In this document: piece by piece, positions 29,304 through 40,509 of the stretch
Layout of the letters: every line of letters begins with the position of its first letter
Position numbering within the stretch: the first letter of the stretch is position 1
Source of the DNA: Paramoeba atlantica
Taxonomy: Eukaryota > Discosea
Reading direction: 5' to 3'
Assembly: GCA_977017575.1 (NCBI GenBank)
Contig: CDRNVI010000157.1
Coordinates: 22,748-86,747, forward strand
DNA length: 64,000 bases
Notes under the pieces: generated by a model
Seen by the model: only the letters and a program-made list of their open reading frames with translations
What the model was told of the DNA's origin: nothing
Databases searched by the model: none
Program-made: the position numbers and the translations under genes

Positions 29304-31633
29304 CATACCCTGGACGGTAATAGGTGGTAATTACCACATGCGTGGTAATAGGTGGTAATTACCACTTTTCTATTACCCAATTACCATGACAGAACGTGGG
29401 CTGAAATTTACATTCAGGAAAAAACCATATGTTTACAGAAACGGTATCTTTAGCTTTAGAGATCGCTTGCCTCTTTTCTCCATAATGCCCCCTTATGCTG
29501 TACTTTGACAAGTCTTGTAACAAGCAACACCTACAGGTATTGTATGGAATGCGATGCAGTGACAAATAGCAAGTACTAATTTAAAAATTTACATGTATGA
29601 GTTTACAAAAGAAAAACAATAAGAAAATTATAGACTGACGGAAAAAAAACTAGGTAAACCTACATGTATTTATTATTTATGTATTTATTATGTATGTATG
29701 TATTATTATGTATGTATTTATTATGTGGTTATTGAATGTATTGAATACAACTTTGCTAAATATAATGTGTACGCTTCGACAAATTATTATCACGATCATA
29801 ACATGACACGCCATCATGCTCGTCTGAAAAATCGAATTTCAAATATAAATAAACTATGAATCGAACAAACAAAAAAGGGATAACTATCAGGGATATTTTA
29901 ATTCATATGCTCAGCTCTGATTCGCTCGTATCTGTATCACTAGGCGAACCATCTAAATCTGGTACTGTTTCGACCCTGCTGGGACCAACATAATCCAATT
30001 TATTTAAATTACCGCGAATAAACATCTGCGTGGCGATTACATCGCTGTCCAGAGAAGCCTGACGTGGGTTGTATTTCCATCCCATTATGGAAAGAAGAGA
30101 ATCGCACGCGGTGACTATGGGTGGGACCCACAAATAGTGCTGAGCGGCACAAAAAATTGAAGGAAACTGGACGGTGCCAACGTCTTCCCACCACTTCTAC
30201 ACCGAGGTATGCAACAAAGGTTTCCAGTGAAAAATTTTGCAACATACATGTGTATATACGAACTCCACTCTTCCTCTGTAATGTGAAAAAGAGGTTGACC
30301 GCTTTGAAAAAGGTCGTTAGCAACTTCGACAGTGATAATTGGCCGTTCTTCCACGCGGATACGTCGACTTGACAATATATGTTTCGGAGAAAAACTCATT
30401 ACACCTTTCCAATAATACATGTAGGCTTTGTTTTCAAGTCGTTGTTTGTGCTTCTTCAGTGATTCCAATAGCGTTGTATTGCCATCCGTATTCTCTCCTT
30501 CTGCTATTAATCCCTGTATTATGGGGTAGGGAATTAAGGCCATTGGTTCATCTGGCATGTCAGACAATTGTTTTAGTGAATTATGAACAATATTCAAAAT
30601 GTGTTAATATTTCATGCGCTTGGTTCATGAGCTCTTGAGTATCATGATCCCTTATAATTTCGGCACATTTCTTGACTGATTCAGATGCACATCCCGAGTT
30701 GACTTCATCGGCAACAAAACGTACGATCGTTGGTAAATTTTCTTCGATGTACTTCAAACTTTCAAAATGTCCAATGCACCATCTTGTAGCCCCTCCCAAT
30801 TTAGGGGCTGGAATTTTGTTCATACGTTTGGCGTGCTCAAGTGCTTCCAGAACTAGCGGACCCTTTTCGACTAATTCAAGATGCTTTTCGTGGAGAGAGT
30901 CAGTTCCACGCAACGTCAAAAGCAGCGATCCCACGGGCTGCAAAGAAAGCGAAGAAAGTTTCTCTAGGGAACGGCAACAAAAAGGATGCAGATCCCTGAC
31001 GATGATCCATTTCCTTAAAGCACAATTTCGAAGAAGTACTGTTAGTATTCTTGAAATCACACAAGACATAATAAAAATAACAGGATAAATCTCCGAATTT
31101 AAGCGGGTCCTCAACGTTCCCAGACTGAACTTTCTTCGTATTGTTTGAAATATCAGTGACCTGTCTCAGTGTGGTCAAGCTTAATTGGCTTGGTCCATCA
31201 GCCACCCGCCGATTAACAGCATCGCGCTGTTCGTTGCTAATACGACGCGCTGCTCGCTTCCGAGACCTTGGAGTATTATCTGCCTCTTCTATGGTCATAT
31301 CAGGATAGTAACTTGATTAATGAACAGTCTAAAGTAACTAACAGTTATGACTTTGATTAAAAGTATACGAGCGTGGGAAAAAGTATGGGGAATAGTAAGA
31401 AGTTGGATAAAAGGTACGAACGCCCTTACGTAGGTCCCAGAGGCACAATAACATCGTATTTTGCGCCACAAGAAAGCAGAAACTCTGTATTAGTAGCGAA
31501 AAAAGCCCCCTGTATCACTTAGAACACAATTAGATAGGATAACGTAGGACTTTTTAGAAGTCACTCTGTAGACTAAAATATGTGGTAATAGGAGGTAATA
31601 GGAGGTAATTACCTCCTATTACCGTCCAGGGTA
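29304..31633. mobile_element. hAT element with 8-bp target duplication
   Basis: TGATATAA stands at 29296-29303 and again at 31634-31641. The ends are CATACCCTGGACGGTAATAG and its complement, with further copies of GGTAATAGGTGGTAATTACC just inside each end (subterminal transposase-binding-like repeats). The 8-bp duplication and the transposase relic at 29903-31298 agree on the hAT superfamily. A second pair of CCCTGG-type ends with a similar duplication bounds 42832-47110. Confidence 0.8.
29903..31298 (-). pseudogene. hAT transposase, frameshifted
   Basis: Successive minus-strand frames give PKLGGATRWCIGHFESLKYI followed by ENLPTIVRFVADEVNSG (central hAT RW region), EVANDLFQSGQPLFHITEEE, and at the end ACDSLLSIMGWKYNPRQASL with DSDVIATQMFIRGNLNKL, which corresponds to the C-terminal dimerisation segment (S-ER-FS--G----R--L). 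At least three frameshifts divide it, and the N-terminal BED finger and first catalytic residue are not recognised, so it is not functional. Confidence 0.65.
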
Positions 31634-31679
31634 TGATATAATGAACACACACTGTTTTTCTTGAAAAGAAGTGACGGAA

Positions 31680-32030
31680 CGGAGACGTGAACGTGTCTTC
31701 CAACACTTCGGATATGTGCTCCAATGGGCTTGGCAGAGTGAATTTGGCGGGACGCATTACGTTGCGCCAACAGACACTTCTCTGCATATACTTCTGCCTA
31801 TACTTCTGCGCGTACTTCTCTGCGCATACATGGATGGTTCCGTCAGCTCTTTGCACAACATAGCATTCGCAAATACTCTTATGTCTTCTTTGGAGATGAA
31901 ACTGCAGTACTTGTGGATGGCGAAATACGTGTTAGTACGCTTGCGCAATTTGGAACGAAAACTACGAAAATTGCTGAAAACAACGGGCAAGAAACCGTAA
32001 CTATTCTCTTGGCAGGATTACTTATAGGAT
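31680..32030 (+). pseudogene. Transposase relic with GDET motif, interrupted
   Basis: The frame around 31835-32020 reads WFRQLFAQHSIRKYSYVFFG then DETAVLVDGEIRVSTLAQFG. It matches the minus-strand relic at 62076-62468 (RGLYVQNSVRNYAYVLFGDE), where GDE(T) would be the first catalytic Asp. The frame runs on to ETVTILLAGLLIG, where the pogo-like element 32031-34023 has inserted at a TA. After the element the same frame can be followed for a short distance (LFMFIP). The family is a DDE transposase of uncertain superfamily. Confidence 0.55.
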
Positions 32031-34023
32031 TACACCCCCGCCAAAAAGTATTGTCCACAAAAATGGCCGACACAAAAAGTATTGTATTTATTAGTATCGA
32101 CCATTTTTTTGAGTTTTGACCAGAATTTTAGTTTTTTTCTCGAATTTTCCAGAAATTTACATAATGAGTTCTGATATACGCGGCCACTTGATCGTGGAGA
32201 GCGTCGTTTCAGAGCTTATCCAAGACGCAACTTCATCTCGAGGGCAGCTGAGTGATGATCACCGCGAATGGTTGTTCGCGCAGACCCGTGGAAACTTCAA
32301 CCGCGACAACGTGAAGGTTACGTTCGAGAAAAAATTCAAGCGCAACGTTTCTGCCTCAACAATAAGTTTCTACAAAGGCTTGGACTCATTAAATAAAGTT
32401 GGAAATCGAGGTCGTGTCCCTATGCTTTCTCCATCTGAAAATGAACTTTTACTCAGTGCTTTTCTAAAGCTTCGAGAAACTGGAACTGCCGTACGTGCAT
32501 CTTTAGTGGCGGGCGCCGCGCGTGGCATCAAAGAAAAGAGCACCCCAGGCTCTACTACAATCGACGGTGGAAGGCTGAAATTTTCTGTCTCGTGGGCTAA
32601 GGAATGGATGCAGCAGAATGGAATACGTATTCTTCATGCTACTACTGATCGAACGGTCACCCCAAAGCAGGTAGTGGACTCATCGGTTGGTTTTTTTTCT
32701 GACCTAGAAAAGTACAAAGGGCAAGTTTCTAAACCGTTTACATACAATGCTGATGAATTTTTTGTCTGTCTCTCTCTTTCGGACAACGGTAGTTCTCAGA
32801 AATGGACTTGGGAAAGAATTCAAAAAGGAGAAAACCGAACTGTTGCGGTACGTTCTGATCGTGAGGGGTTCACTTGCACTGTTCTAACTAATGCTTCCGG
32901 TGATGTAAAGCTCATGCAATTCATCCACAAGGGCACTCAAAAGAAATTTGTTAACGTAGGAGACGACCCTCGAGTGCTCCAATGTTCTCGTAAGGAGACG
33001 CACTTTCAAAGCCAGGAAACGTGGAAAGAATTTATGGACAAATTCATAGGTATTTTGCAGGATGACCGAGAGTCGTCTAATCAATACAATGCCAAGGCTC
33101 TTTTAATCATTGATGAAGCTTCCCAGCACTCAAAAACAACGGAATGGCTCACTGAAAAAAATTGTGGTGTTCTCTTTATCCCTCCAAAAATGACGCACGT
33201 TTACCAACCTGCAGACCAATTTGTCATTTCCGGACTAAAGCAAAGAGCAAAGGCTCTGTACAATGACTATGTGTCTCGTCTGTTCGCCCGTAATTCTATT
33301 GATACTGCTGTCAAAAAGGCGACCGCCGTGTCGAAGCGTGTTTGTCGTGAAAACAAGGTACTTTTTATTATCCAGGCAATGAATGAACTCCGTGCGCGTC
33401 AAGTAACTGCATCTTGGGATGTGACGGAAATTCCTCGTGTCCTCTTTGGAGAAATTTGTACTCGCACGACGCGATTGGGTTCCTTCAAATCTCTGCTAGA
33501 GTCCTCTGATGCAAGCGAAATTGTTGTTACCGTATCTGAAAGCGAAGAAGAAAACAATTCCCCAAACCTCAATGAAGGAACCTCAGTCGAAAAGAAACGC
33601 GGAAGGCCGCGGAAGCTTTCTGCGCAGGAAATTGAGGCACGCAGGGAAGCCATCGAAAAATCAGAAGCCCGCCGTAAAGAGACACTTGGAATGTCGCGGA
33701 AGGCTAAGGCAAGATTTGAACAGGCTCGGAATATGGTTCCTCTCTCTCACTACTTTAGCGTTGAGCAGTCAAAATCATTAAATTACTAATTCCATGGTGC
33801 TATTTTCATTGTGCTAATTTGTGCTATTTCTATGGTGCTAATTTCCATTCGACCTGTTTTTGTGCTTCACTATACGTTTACAAGGATCCCATATGATAAA
33901 GTCCAACTTTTTGGAAGCCAGTAGCAACTCGTGGAAATCGACAAAAAGTATTGTATTTATTAGTATCGACCAAATATTCGTGGTCGATACTAATAAATTA
34001 CAATACTTTTTGGCGGGGGTGTA
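32031..34023. mobile_element. Intact pogo-like element
   Basis: Ends TACACCCCCGCCAAAAAGTA and TACTTTTTGGCGGGGGTGTA are perfect inverted copies including the TA target. Just inside, AAGTATTGTATTTATTAGTA and ATCGACCA strings form a second inverted layer (32077-32104 and 33945-34010). One intact transposase gene fills the interior. Length 1993 bp. It sits in an older transposase relic. Perfect ends and an unbroken ORF suggest recent or current mobility. Confidence 0.88.
32164..33789 (+). CDS. pogo/DDE_1-type transposase
   Basis: 541 residues from MSSDIRGHLIVESVV; an in-frame Met at 32116 would add 16 residues, but the 32164 start is preferred since it follows the pyrimidine-rich leader. N-terminal residues about 30-85 look like a helix-turn-helix (FEKKFKRNVSASTISFYKGL). 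Catalytic blocks are FTYNADEFFVCLS (first D), KALLIIDEASQHSK (second D) and LFIPPKMTHVYQPADQFVIS (third D), i.e. a DDD triad as in pogo/Tigger. Near the C-terminus is an AT-hook-like KKRGRPRKLS followed by a basic helix (IEARREAIEKSEARRKE). It would bind the element ends and excise and reinsert at TA. A frameshifted, N-truncated relative is at 51960-52579. Confidence 0.88.
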   Translation: MSSDIRGHLIVESVVSELIQDATSSRGQLSDDHREWLFAQTRGNFNRDNVKVTFEKKFKRNVSASTISFYKGLDSLNKVGNRGRVPMLSPSENELLLSAFLKLRETGTAVRASLVAGAARGIKEKSTPGSTTIDGGRLKFSVSWAKEWMQQNGIRILHATTDRTVTPKQVVDSSVGFFSDLEKYKGQVSKPFTYNADEFFVCLSLSDNGSSQKWTWERIQKGENRTVAVRSDREGFTCTVLTNASGDVKLMQFIHKGTQKKFVNVGDDPRVLQCSRKETHFQSQETWKEFMDKFIGILQDDRESSNQYNAKALLIIDEASQHSKTTEWLTEKNCGVLFIPPKMTHVYQPADQFVISGLKQRAKALYNDYVSRLFARNSIDTAVKKATAVSKRVCRENKVLFIIQAMNELRARQVTASWDVTEIPRVLFGEICTRTTRLGSFKSLLESSDASEIVVTVSESEEENNSPNLNEGTSVEKKRGRPRKLSAQEIEARREAIEKSEARRKETLGMSRKAKARFEQARNMVPLSHYFSVEQSKSLNY

Positions 34024-35438
34024 TTTATGTTTATTCCAAATACGTGCCACTACCACCCGCGATTGTCTTCGAATGTCAAGTTGTGCTCCAATTGTCAAGT
34101 CAATTGTGTCCAATCGTCAAGTTGTGCTTCCACTGGATTATCGAATGCAGTTATAGTCTTTGTATCGTCGTTATTAGGATGGGTCAAAAAGGACATTTTT
34201 TCTGAAACACATTCTGTCAAATTCTACAACGGTAGATGGGAATTTTTAAGGACTCCTGATTACCTACCGCTATCGTAGTCGATGATTTTACAGCTCATCA
34301 GTGATTTACCGACGAATTGAGATATGCACGGCGTTCCAGGTGGGTGCACTTATTTGATTCAACTGCATGATCTGTGCATTAGTCTACACTTCAAAGATGT
34401 TAAAAGCATCTTCTCAGTGCGTGGTGCTCTAATGCTCAGATACACCACCCCCTCCCCTTATTTACTATTTAGTACTTTGCCCCCCCTATTTAGAGTTTAA
34501 TTTCAAATCTTCGTAAAGATTGGCGCCGCGAAGCGGTGCCTATTTTTCTTTTACTGTAATATTGAGTACCGGGGGATAACGATTGTGGGTTTCACGTCGT
34601 AAACAAGTTGTATTGTCAACTGTTTTGCGGTAAGCGGAAGCATCAGTACTCGTAAACAACTTCTTGAGGGCTGGGAACCTTGTCTACGAGCAGAAAGAAT
34701 CTCCAATGAAAAGATGTAAGAGCTACTAGACATGTTGGTAACCATAAATACAATTTTATTGATTCGTACTTGTTTTCGTGTACTTGGGCTCTTGTGCGTG
34801 CATTCAGTTGACTTTATTTTTCCCTTGTAAATATTATTCCTCTTCAATCATTTTTCCCCTTCTTTTTTTCAATTTTTACCAGTTTTTCACGTATTTTTCA
34901 TTCATATTCCGCTCCCCTACTTTAAGTCCCATACTTTAAGTTTTAATTAGTGTTTAATTTTGCTCAATTCTACTAAACACCTGTAGTTATTTATACTTGT
35001 AGTTATTTTGCCCCATTTCAAATGGTATGACCGCAACCCCATATTGTCTCTTAAATGCCCATCCCGTAATAACACCAGGGACTCTAACAGCGTCAGATAC
35101 CCACTTTTTTTTGCTTATGATGCCCCTAGTTGTCTGTCACCTTTTTTCTTCACCTTTTGCCAAAAAGGTCTTGAAACGATGCTTGTACTTTTTCAGTTTG
35201 AAAGTGAGCGGTCCTCGGCAGAATGGAATCTTCACAGGCGATAATGATGTCGTTTTTGTAACTTTTGCTTTTTCTAGTTTTTGGTAACAGAACCCCCTAG
35301 GTGAGGGTGTCCTCTTCGTACCCACACATTCTCCTACCCGTACATTCTCCTTTCATCTTGCCACTAGGGGTGACAGATTATCAGAAGATAGGAGGTAGTC
35401 TAGTTTTTATATTGGTGTCGGTCTTTAAAAAGACTACA
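34024..35438. other. Repeat-containing spacer
   Basis: The first 250 bases may continue the interrupted transposase relic, with direct repeats of AAGTTGTGCT and CAATTGTCAAG (34078-34130). At 34447-34540 is an eroded terminus (CCTTATTTACTATTTAGTAC, CCCCCCTATTTAG) with the hairpin GGCGCCG-CGAAG-CGGTGCC. A pyrimidine-rich tract is at 34850-34910. No gene is supported. It is the 3-prime flank of the LRR gene at 35439. Confidence 0.4.
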
Positions 35439-36302
35439 CTATGTTGTTAACAGTGTAATGTTGGTGTTCTCTATCACAAACTCATCGCGCAGAATTTTGG
35501 GAAGAAGACTCTCTTTTATCTTTCCGGATAGGTTTACGTTGTGTGACAGATCAATATGTTCTAGTGTATGGGGAAGGCGTCTCACATTAAGCTCCCCAGA
35601 AAAATTGTTGCCGTCAAGTCGGACAAATGATAATTTAGAAAGTTCGCTGAAACAAAGCTCTCCGAATAACTGGTTCCCATCGAGACAAACACTTGTCAAT
35701 GTTAACGGCAATTTCTTTAAGCATATTTCACCAGTAAATCGGTTACGAGAAAGCGTTAGAGTTTCCAATTTAGGAGGGAGAGCTGTCAAGTCCAATGTTC
35801 CGCTCAACTGATTCTCACGTAGACTCAACGTACGCAAATGGGACGGGAAAGTGTTAAGAGGCACTTTTCCTGAAAGCTTGTTCTCGCACACGTAAAGGGT
35901 GTATAGCGTTTTGGGTAAATAACCAAAATTCAACGAACCTGTTAGCTTTACACGTATCATAGAGAGTGATAATTGTACATTTATCATAGACCAACTAATA
36001 GACGTTACCTCATTCGCTTCGTTACAACACACGCCATACCACTTACAAGCAGGGAGAGATACATTCCACGAGGGATGCCGATATTCAAGATTGTGTACAA
36101 GTTCTGCAAGTTCATATTCTTGTGGGAGATTCTTCATGCTTACTTTTCCTAGACGTACTCCGTGCACGGACTTTGGTATTTCTTGAACTAAAGCAGAATC
36201 AGAAGTATGATTCGTCTTGCGACGCTTCGAGAGCGGTTCCAACGTGTCACGCAAGAATACTGCAGTAAACATCATTGAAAACGTAAATTGAATAAATAAC
36301 AA
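35439..36302 (-). CDS. LRR protein with signal peptide
   Basis: 287 residues, the longest intact member. MLFIQFTFSMMFTAVFLRDT is a good signal peptide, followed by a basic segment (LSKRRK) shared with 2865-3689. The cap is SWNVSLPACKWYGVCC, where both Cys are kept with an extra adjacent Cys. A partially duplicated segment (SWSMINVQLSLSMIRVKLTG) follows the cap. Six LRRs come next (for example LPPKLETLTLSRNRFTGEIC, LPLTLTSVCLDGNQLFGELC), then the closing strand DEFVIENTNITLLTT. Expected to be secreted or, with the basic segment retained, cell-wall associated; ligand unknown. Confidence 0.84.
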   Translation of the reverse strand: MLFIQFTFSMMFTAVFLRDTLEPLSKRRKTNHTSDSALVQEIPKSVHGVRLGKVSMKNLPQEYELAELVHNLEYRHPSWNVSLPACKWYGVCCNEANEVTSISWSMINVQLSLSMIRVKLTGSLNFGYLPKTLYTLYVCENKLSGKVPLNTFPSHLRTLSLRENQLSGTLDLTALPPKLETLTLSRNRFTGEICLKKLPLTLTSVCLDGNQLFGELCFSELSKLSFVRLDGNNFSGELNVRRLPHTLEHIDLSHNVNLSGKIKESLLPKILRDEFVIENTNITLLTT

Positions 36303-36754
36303 AAGAAAATGATCGAACGCTAATTCATCAAAACAGTTATACTGGACCCCCTTAGTTATCTGACATTACTTTTCGTGAAAAGATGACAAACATACTCATA
36401 AATTATATTGAGATATATAAATTATATTGAGTGAGTTAGGTGGTTACTTCTATTCAGTAAGTTAAGTACGTTTTAAGTTCAACCTATGAATTTCAAGAAC
36501 ATTTATAGAACGATAAGCAGCAAATCCAATGACTGCAGCGAATATTATTTATTACAAAACATTTTCAGAAACAAACAGCTTCAAAGTAATCTTAACTCCA
36601 TGCTTCATGCATGTATTTTCTCATTGCTTCATACATGTACTTTCTCTACCATGATCAAAAAAAGGAAACTGAAAATCAAAAATGAGAATGAAAATTTAAA
36701 TTTTAATTTTCTGGATTTTCATTTTTGACCTGGGAAGTAGTGCTTCCTAAATCA
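36303..36754. other. LRR intergenic spacer
   Basis: It contains GGACCCCCTTAGTTATCTGA (36345-36364), a remnant related to the terminus at 51834, and a direct repeat of AAATTATATTGAG (36400-36430). No gene. Confidence 0.4.
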
Positions 36755-37468
36755 TTATCTTAATATCACGAGCTTGGTATTCGATACATCAATGCGTTTC
36801 TTTAACCGCGGATGGAGCTCACTCGCAACTACTGTACCTTCCAGAAGCGCATTGTTATCTAATGCAAGGGCATCTAGATTCTCTGGAAGGAGCGATAGGT
36901 CCACCATTCCTTCGAATTCGTTTCCAGACAAGTACAAGGATTCAAGAGTGCGCGGGAGTGCTCCCAAATCTAATTTTCCTGTTAAGAAATTATCACTAAC
37001 GTCAAGATGTACCAGATCGACGGGCAATTGTGTAAGGCATATATCACCAGACAATTCGTTTCTTTCCATCCATACGGCATCCGAGAGCTTCGGCAGTCTG
37101 GTAAGATCCGGATTGCCTGTAAATTTGTTCACACCTAGATAGAAAGCAGACAAATTTACTAATGGGAAAAGGTCACATGGGAGGAGTTCCCCAGATATAC
37201 TGTTGCGTTCAATATTGAGTTCCACAATGGACATTGGAAGGTATGCAAACTTCATGGATCCACTCAATTTTTGACGGTTCCACCTTATTTCAGTAACTTT
37301 CTCCTCTGAATTGCACTTGATGCCTTTCCATTTGCAAGCGGAAATGTCTGAACTCCAGCTCTCATGACGTGAGTGCAAACCACTAATGAGCCGCTCAAGA
37401 TCCATTTCTTGCGGTACATTTACTGCACGAACTTTCGATGGGCGCGTGGATGGCGCTTGAGAATCCAT
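36755..37468 (-). CDS. LRR protein, close paralogue of 14485-15240
   Basis: 237 residues starting MDSQAPSTRPSKVRAVNVPQ. The cap is SWSSDISACKWKGIKC. Six LRRs, with LPVDLVHLDVSDNFLTGKLD identical to the copy at 14485. It ends RLKKRIDVSNTKLVIL. No signal peptide is present from this Met, whereas the upstream in-frame region has a possible hydrophobic start only in the paralogue. The two genes form the most similar intact pair in the array apart from the 41160/47254 pair. Confidence 0.84.
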   Translation of the reverse strand: MDSQAPSTRPSKVRAVNVPQEMDLERLISGLHSRHESWSSDISACKWKGIKCNSEEKVTEIRWNRQKLSGSMKFAYLPMSIVELNIERNSISGELLPCDLFPLVNLSAFYLGVNKFTGNPDLTRLPKLSDAVWMERNELSGDICLTQLPVDLVHLDVSDNFLTGKLDLGALPRTLESLYLSGNEFEGMVDLSLLPENLDALALDNNALLEGTVVASELHPRLKKRIDVSNTKLVILR

Positions 37469-38354
37469 TGCACGTAAGTTAGATAAAATGCTAAGGGTAG
37501 TTTTTGGCAGTATAAACCAACTTCGAACGAAATTTGTTCTCTTTCGTTTTACAACGGAATAGATTCTTTATTATTTTTGTGATTCTAGGAATAGCAAATT
37601 ATGGAGTAAAGGTGAGGTACGTCTATTGTTGGCAATCATATATTGTTGACATTTGATCAATCTTGATTTTTTTTACCCAAAGCCATGTATGATGAATAAA
37701 CTCCTGGAATCTGCTAAGGTCAAAATTGAAGAATGATTTCTCAAGTTATGGTGTCTCACGCAGCAAACTGCATATTTCAGGAAAACTTGGTATAACACTA
37801 TCCGTAGCACCACTATCCGGGGTGTGACCGGGGAAAAAAGTGTACCTTTGTGCTCGAAAGCCCGAAAGATAAAATCGCTTTAAATTAAGTGTAATAGAAA
37901 AAAATCACACTCGAAGTTGGTACTAAGTGATCTACAGTACATGTATCTACAGTACATGTATTCGCTCGTGAGTTACATGTAACTCACATGTATCCGCTTG
38001 TGACCGTTTTTTTCGACTTTTTCGAGTTTTTTCGAGTGAGTCATAAAAGTAGTCTAAGTTGTTTTGATTGCCAACAATAGATGATTTTATTGCCGTTCCA
38101 TCTATTGTTGATTAAGGGGGATATTGTATCATCTATTGTTGGCAATCGGCTATTGTTGGCCAAAAAAAGTTGCCAACAATAGACGAGCCCCCCCTTTATG
38201 TACTCCCCCTCTCATTAATTTTTATAAATGGATTTCGAGTCATAAAAATTCGTTTTATGCGCTCTCATTAATTTTTATAAATCAAACAAATTCAACTATT
38301 CTTTTTAAATTTTATTTCGAAGCAAACAAAAATCACTCTTTTGTTCTACTGAAA
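37469..38354. repeat. Interval with CTATTGTTGGCAA termini
   Basis: CTATTGTTGGCAATC and its complement GATTGCCAACAATAGA occur at 37622, 38079, 38133, 38147 and 38171, in both orientations. They look like terminal repeats of one or more degraded elements. GTACATGTATCTACAGTACA repeats lie at 37935-37995. The right part runs into the relic ORF at 38355. Confidence 0.5.
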
Positions 38355-38621
38355 ATGAATTACTTCATGGGCGTAGATGGTCGTCCTTCACAGCGGTTTC
38401 TTTCAGAGAAGAGAAAGTGGTTGATTTCTGTGGTGGACAATAACGGTAGGAAAATTACGATAAATATATCGTTTTCGTGCATGTATGGGCGTTCTCATCG
38501 CAACATGCTTGGAGTACCAAGGATGTTTCAAATAAGCCATGAAAAGTATCATGATAATATCGTTTTTGTAAAGAAGCAACTTTCTCTAAAAGTCGGATGC
38601 AAACTCGATACCGAGAAGTAA
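38355..38621 (+). pseudogene. Relic of transposon-associated ORF (DYF family)
   Basis: MNYFMGVDGRPSQRFLSEKR and KWLISVVDNNGRKITINI parallel the ORF start at 25835. It stops at 38619-38621. The following DNA (AGTAAGGTCAGAACCTCCTC) is shared with 18920, so the reading frame once continued or the 3-prime flank is conserved. Function unknown; multi-copy and next to transposon ends. Confidence 0.45.
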
Positions 38622-38889
38622 GGTCAGAACCTCCTCGTAGTCTTCCCTGGAATTACCATCTCACCCCATCAGCACATTTATAATGCATATTAAGGCACAT
38701 TTATAATGCATATAGCACATTCATAATGCATATTGCACAAAAAAATTCCAACAGGCGAACTAACCGAAAAATTCATTTAGCCAGGGATGCAAAGGGGTTT
38801 CACCTTTGCTCCCGGTGAGGCCCCGGAGTTGCGAGAGGCCTCCATACCCCACAACTACCACCTTCCCCCCTATTTAGCGGGGGTCGCGT

Positions 38890-39470
38890 GAGCATTGAAC
38901 AATCGGTTCAATGTGAAATCCAGTCTTAACATCCCAGACGGGAGAGCAGTAAGGTCCGGCGTCCCCGTGAGTTCATTTTGGTAAATCCTAAGCTCTTCAA
39001 CGTGGAGCGGAAATGCAGTAAGGCATACCTCAAGGAAAACTGATTTCGGGTGAGATTTACTATTTTCAGTGTTCTGGGAAGCGATTCCAATTCTACGGGG
39101 GCGAAAACGTGGTTGTTTTCTAAGATCTAGGTGTGTAGTTTAGGGATCAATGCATGCAAAGGTAATTTTTGTTGTACGTTATTGAAATTTAAGTCAAGCA
39201 ATTGTAGACTACAGGGAAAGTAAGAAAAATCTAATTTCCCATGCAGATTCAGTTCGTCCCAATCAAAAGACTAATCTATTTTGCATATATGATGGTGTGC
39301 ATCATATTTGACACCATGCCAAGTACACTAGTGCTGCGACAGGCTCCAGGACGAATGCTAACATTCGACGTTTTCTAAGACTTTCTCTAATTTGTAGTCT
39401 TGTGGAAGAACAGCATGACTTACTTTAGCGGGCCGAGACCTGCTAATCATTCCCAAGGAATCTGTCAAAG
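38890..39470 (-). pseudogene. LRR gene relic
   Basis: On the minus strand the N-terminal part reads MISRSRPAKVSHAVLPQDYK then LEKVLENVEC, matching the pre-cap of the family (RAAKVSTTNLPQEYSLKRL). The cap Cys region and several repeats are present in pieces. The far end carries EELRIYQNELTGTPDLTALP. Stops and shifts are scattered throughout. Same strand as all others. Confidence 0.7.
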
Positions 39471-39701
39471 AAAGTTAGCCTTATTTGAAAGATCGTTGAG
39501 TTCTATACAGCTTATAGTAGAGTTGGGAAATTATAGTCTGATTCGCGTTTGGCGAGTGTGCGAACAGAAAATAGCTGCTCAAAGGTACTCCTGTAAAAGA
39601 CTTTGACTTTGTAAAATAGTTAGTAAAAAAAACTAGCAACTAAATTCGGTCACTTTGAAGGCTACAGCATAAATACGCTACTTCTCCCTCTATCGCTAAT
39701 T

Positions 39702-40130
39702 GCGGTGGTTGTAAAACTACCGCTCTACACTCGATTATTGAAAAAAAAGTGAACAAAAACAGTGAAAATATAAAGGGGAACACAGTAATATAATAGAAGA
39801 AAAAAATATAAAAGGGGGCTCCGGTGGTCCAAAACTGAAAAAAAAAATTGAAAAAAATGGGGGGTCCATGGGGGGGTCCAGGGGGGGGGTCCAGGGGGGG
39901 GGTCCAGGGGGGGGGGGCATGGTCGAGCAAATTTTTTCGAAAAAATTAGTTTTCAAAAAAAAACCGCAGAAAGGGTAGCCGGGGTCTTGGCGCGCATTTT
40001 CCACCCCCCTACCCGGGGGTGACCCCCCCGCGTATCCGCAGGACGGGTCCGCCAAGTTCGGATTTTTTCGGAAAAAAATTTTTGAAAAAAATTTCAACTT
40101 GGCGAAAAAAATGACAAAAAAAATATTTTT
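39702..40130. repeat. Hairpin-ended repeat with G-run minisatellite, copy B
   Basis: Same order as 17539-17950: GCGGTGGTTGTAAAACTACC, an A-rich stretch, GGGCTCCGGTGGTCC, GGGGGGTCCAGG units (39857-39920), then GGGTAGCCGGGGTCTTGGCG and CCCCCCGCGTATCCGCAGG. The right end has CGCCAAGTTCGG and CAACTTGGCG, which pair to form the second hairpin. Confidence 0.7.
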
Positions 40131-40509
40131 CCAAAATCGTTTCCCCTATTGTATTTTGATAGTTTGGGACCTACACTAGCTTTCTACGCAGTTGTTTTCG
40201 CAAGGTATCACTTCTTCGAACCGTGGTGCGCCCCTCGAAATGACCCATTTTTGACTAAAAAAGGTGAAAAAGTATTTTTCGGACCTAAAGGGGCATTTTT
40301 GTGTCGAAAGAATGGTATGGTTGGAGTCGCATTCTCTACCCAATACGTTCGGTAGGCTTTCATTCATGCCTGCGAGTGATTTCCCACGCGCAAATGTCGG
40401 ATTTAGTGCTCTGAGAGCAAAAATATGCGAAAATGACCCCATTTGTACCCGAAATTCGGCTATTTTTGGCTATAATCTTTCCGTTTTCCATGCTAAATTT
40501 TCTTTTTTA
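40131..40509. other. Spacer
   Basis: CCTACACTAGCTTTCTACGC near 40170 matches CCTATCCTAGCTTTCTAGAC near 19565, so the flank of the hairpin-ended repeat is itself repeated (about 40130-40260 versus 19520-19650). No gene. Confidence 0.4.

Noticed and set aside
36486-36728. 80-codon plus-strand ORF rich in Asn, Lys and Phe
   Set aside because: AT-rich low-complexity DNA with the repeated string AATTTTAATTTT; no conserved domain.
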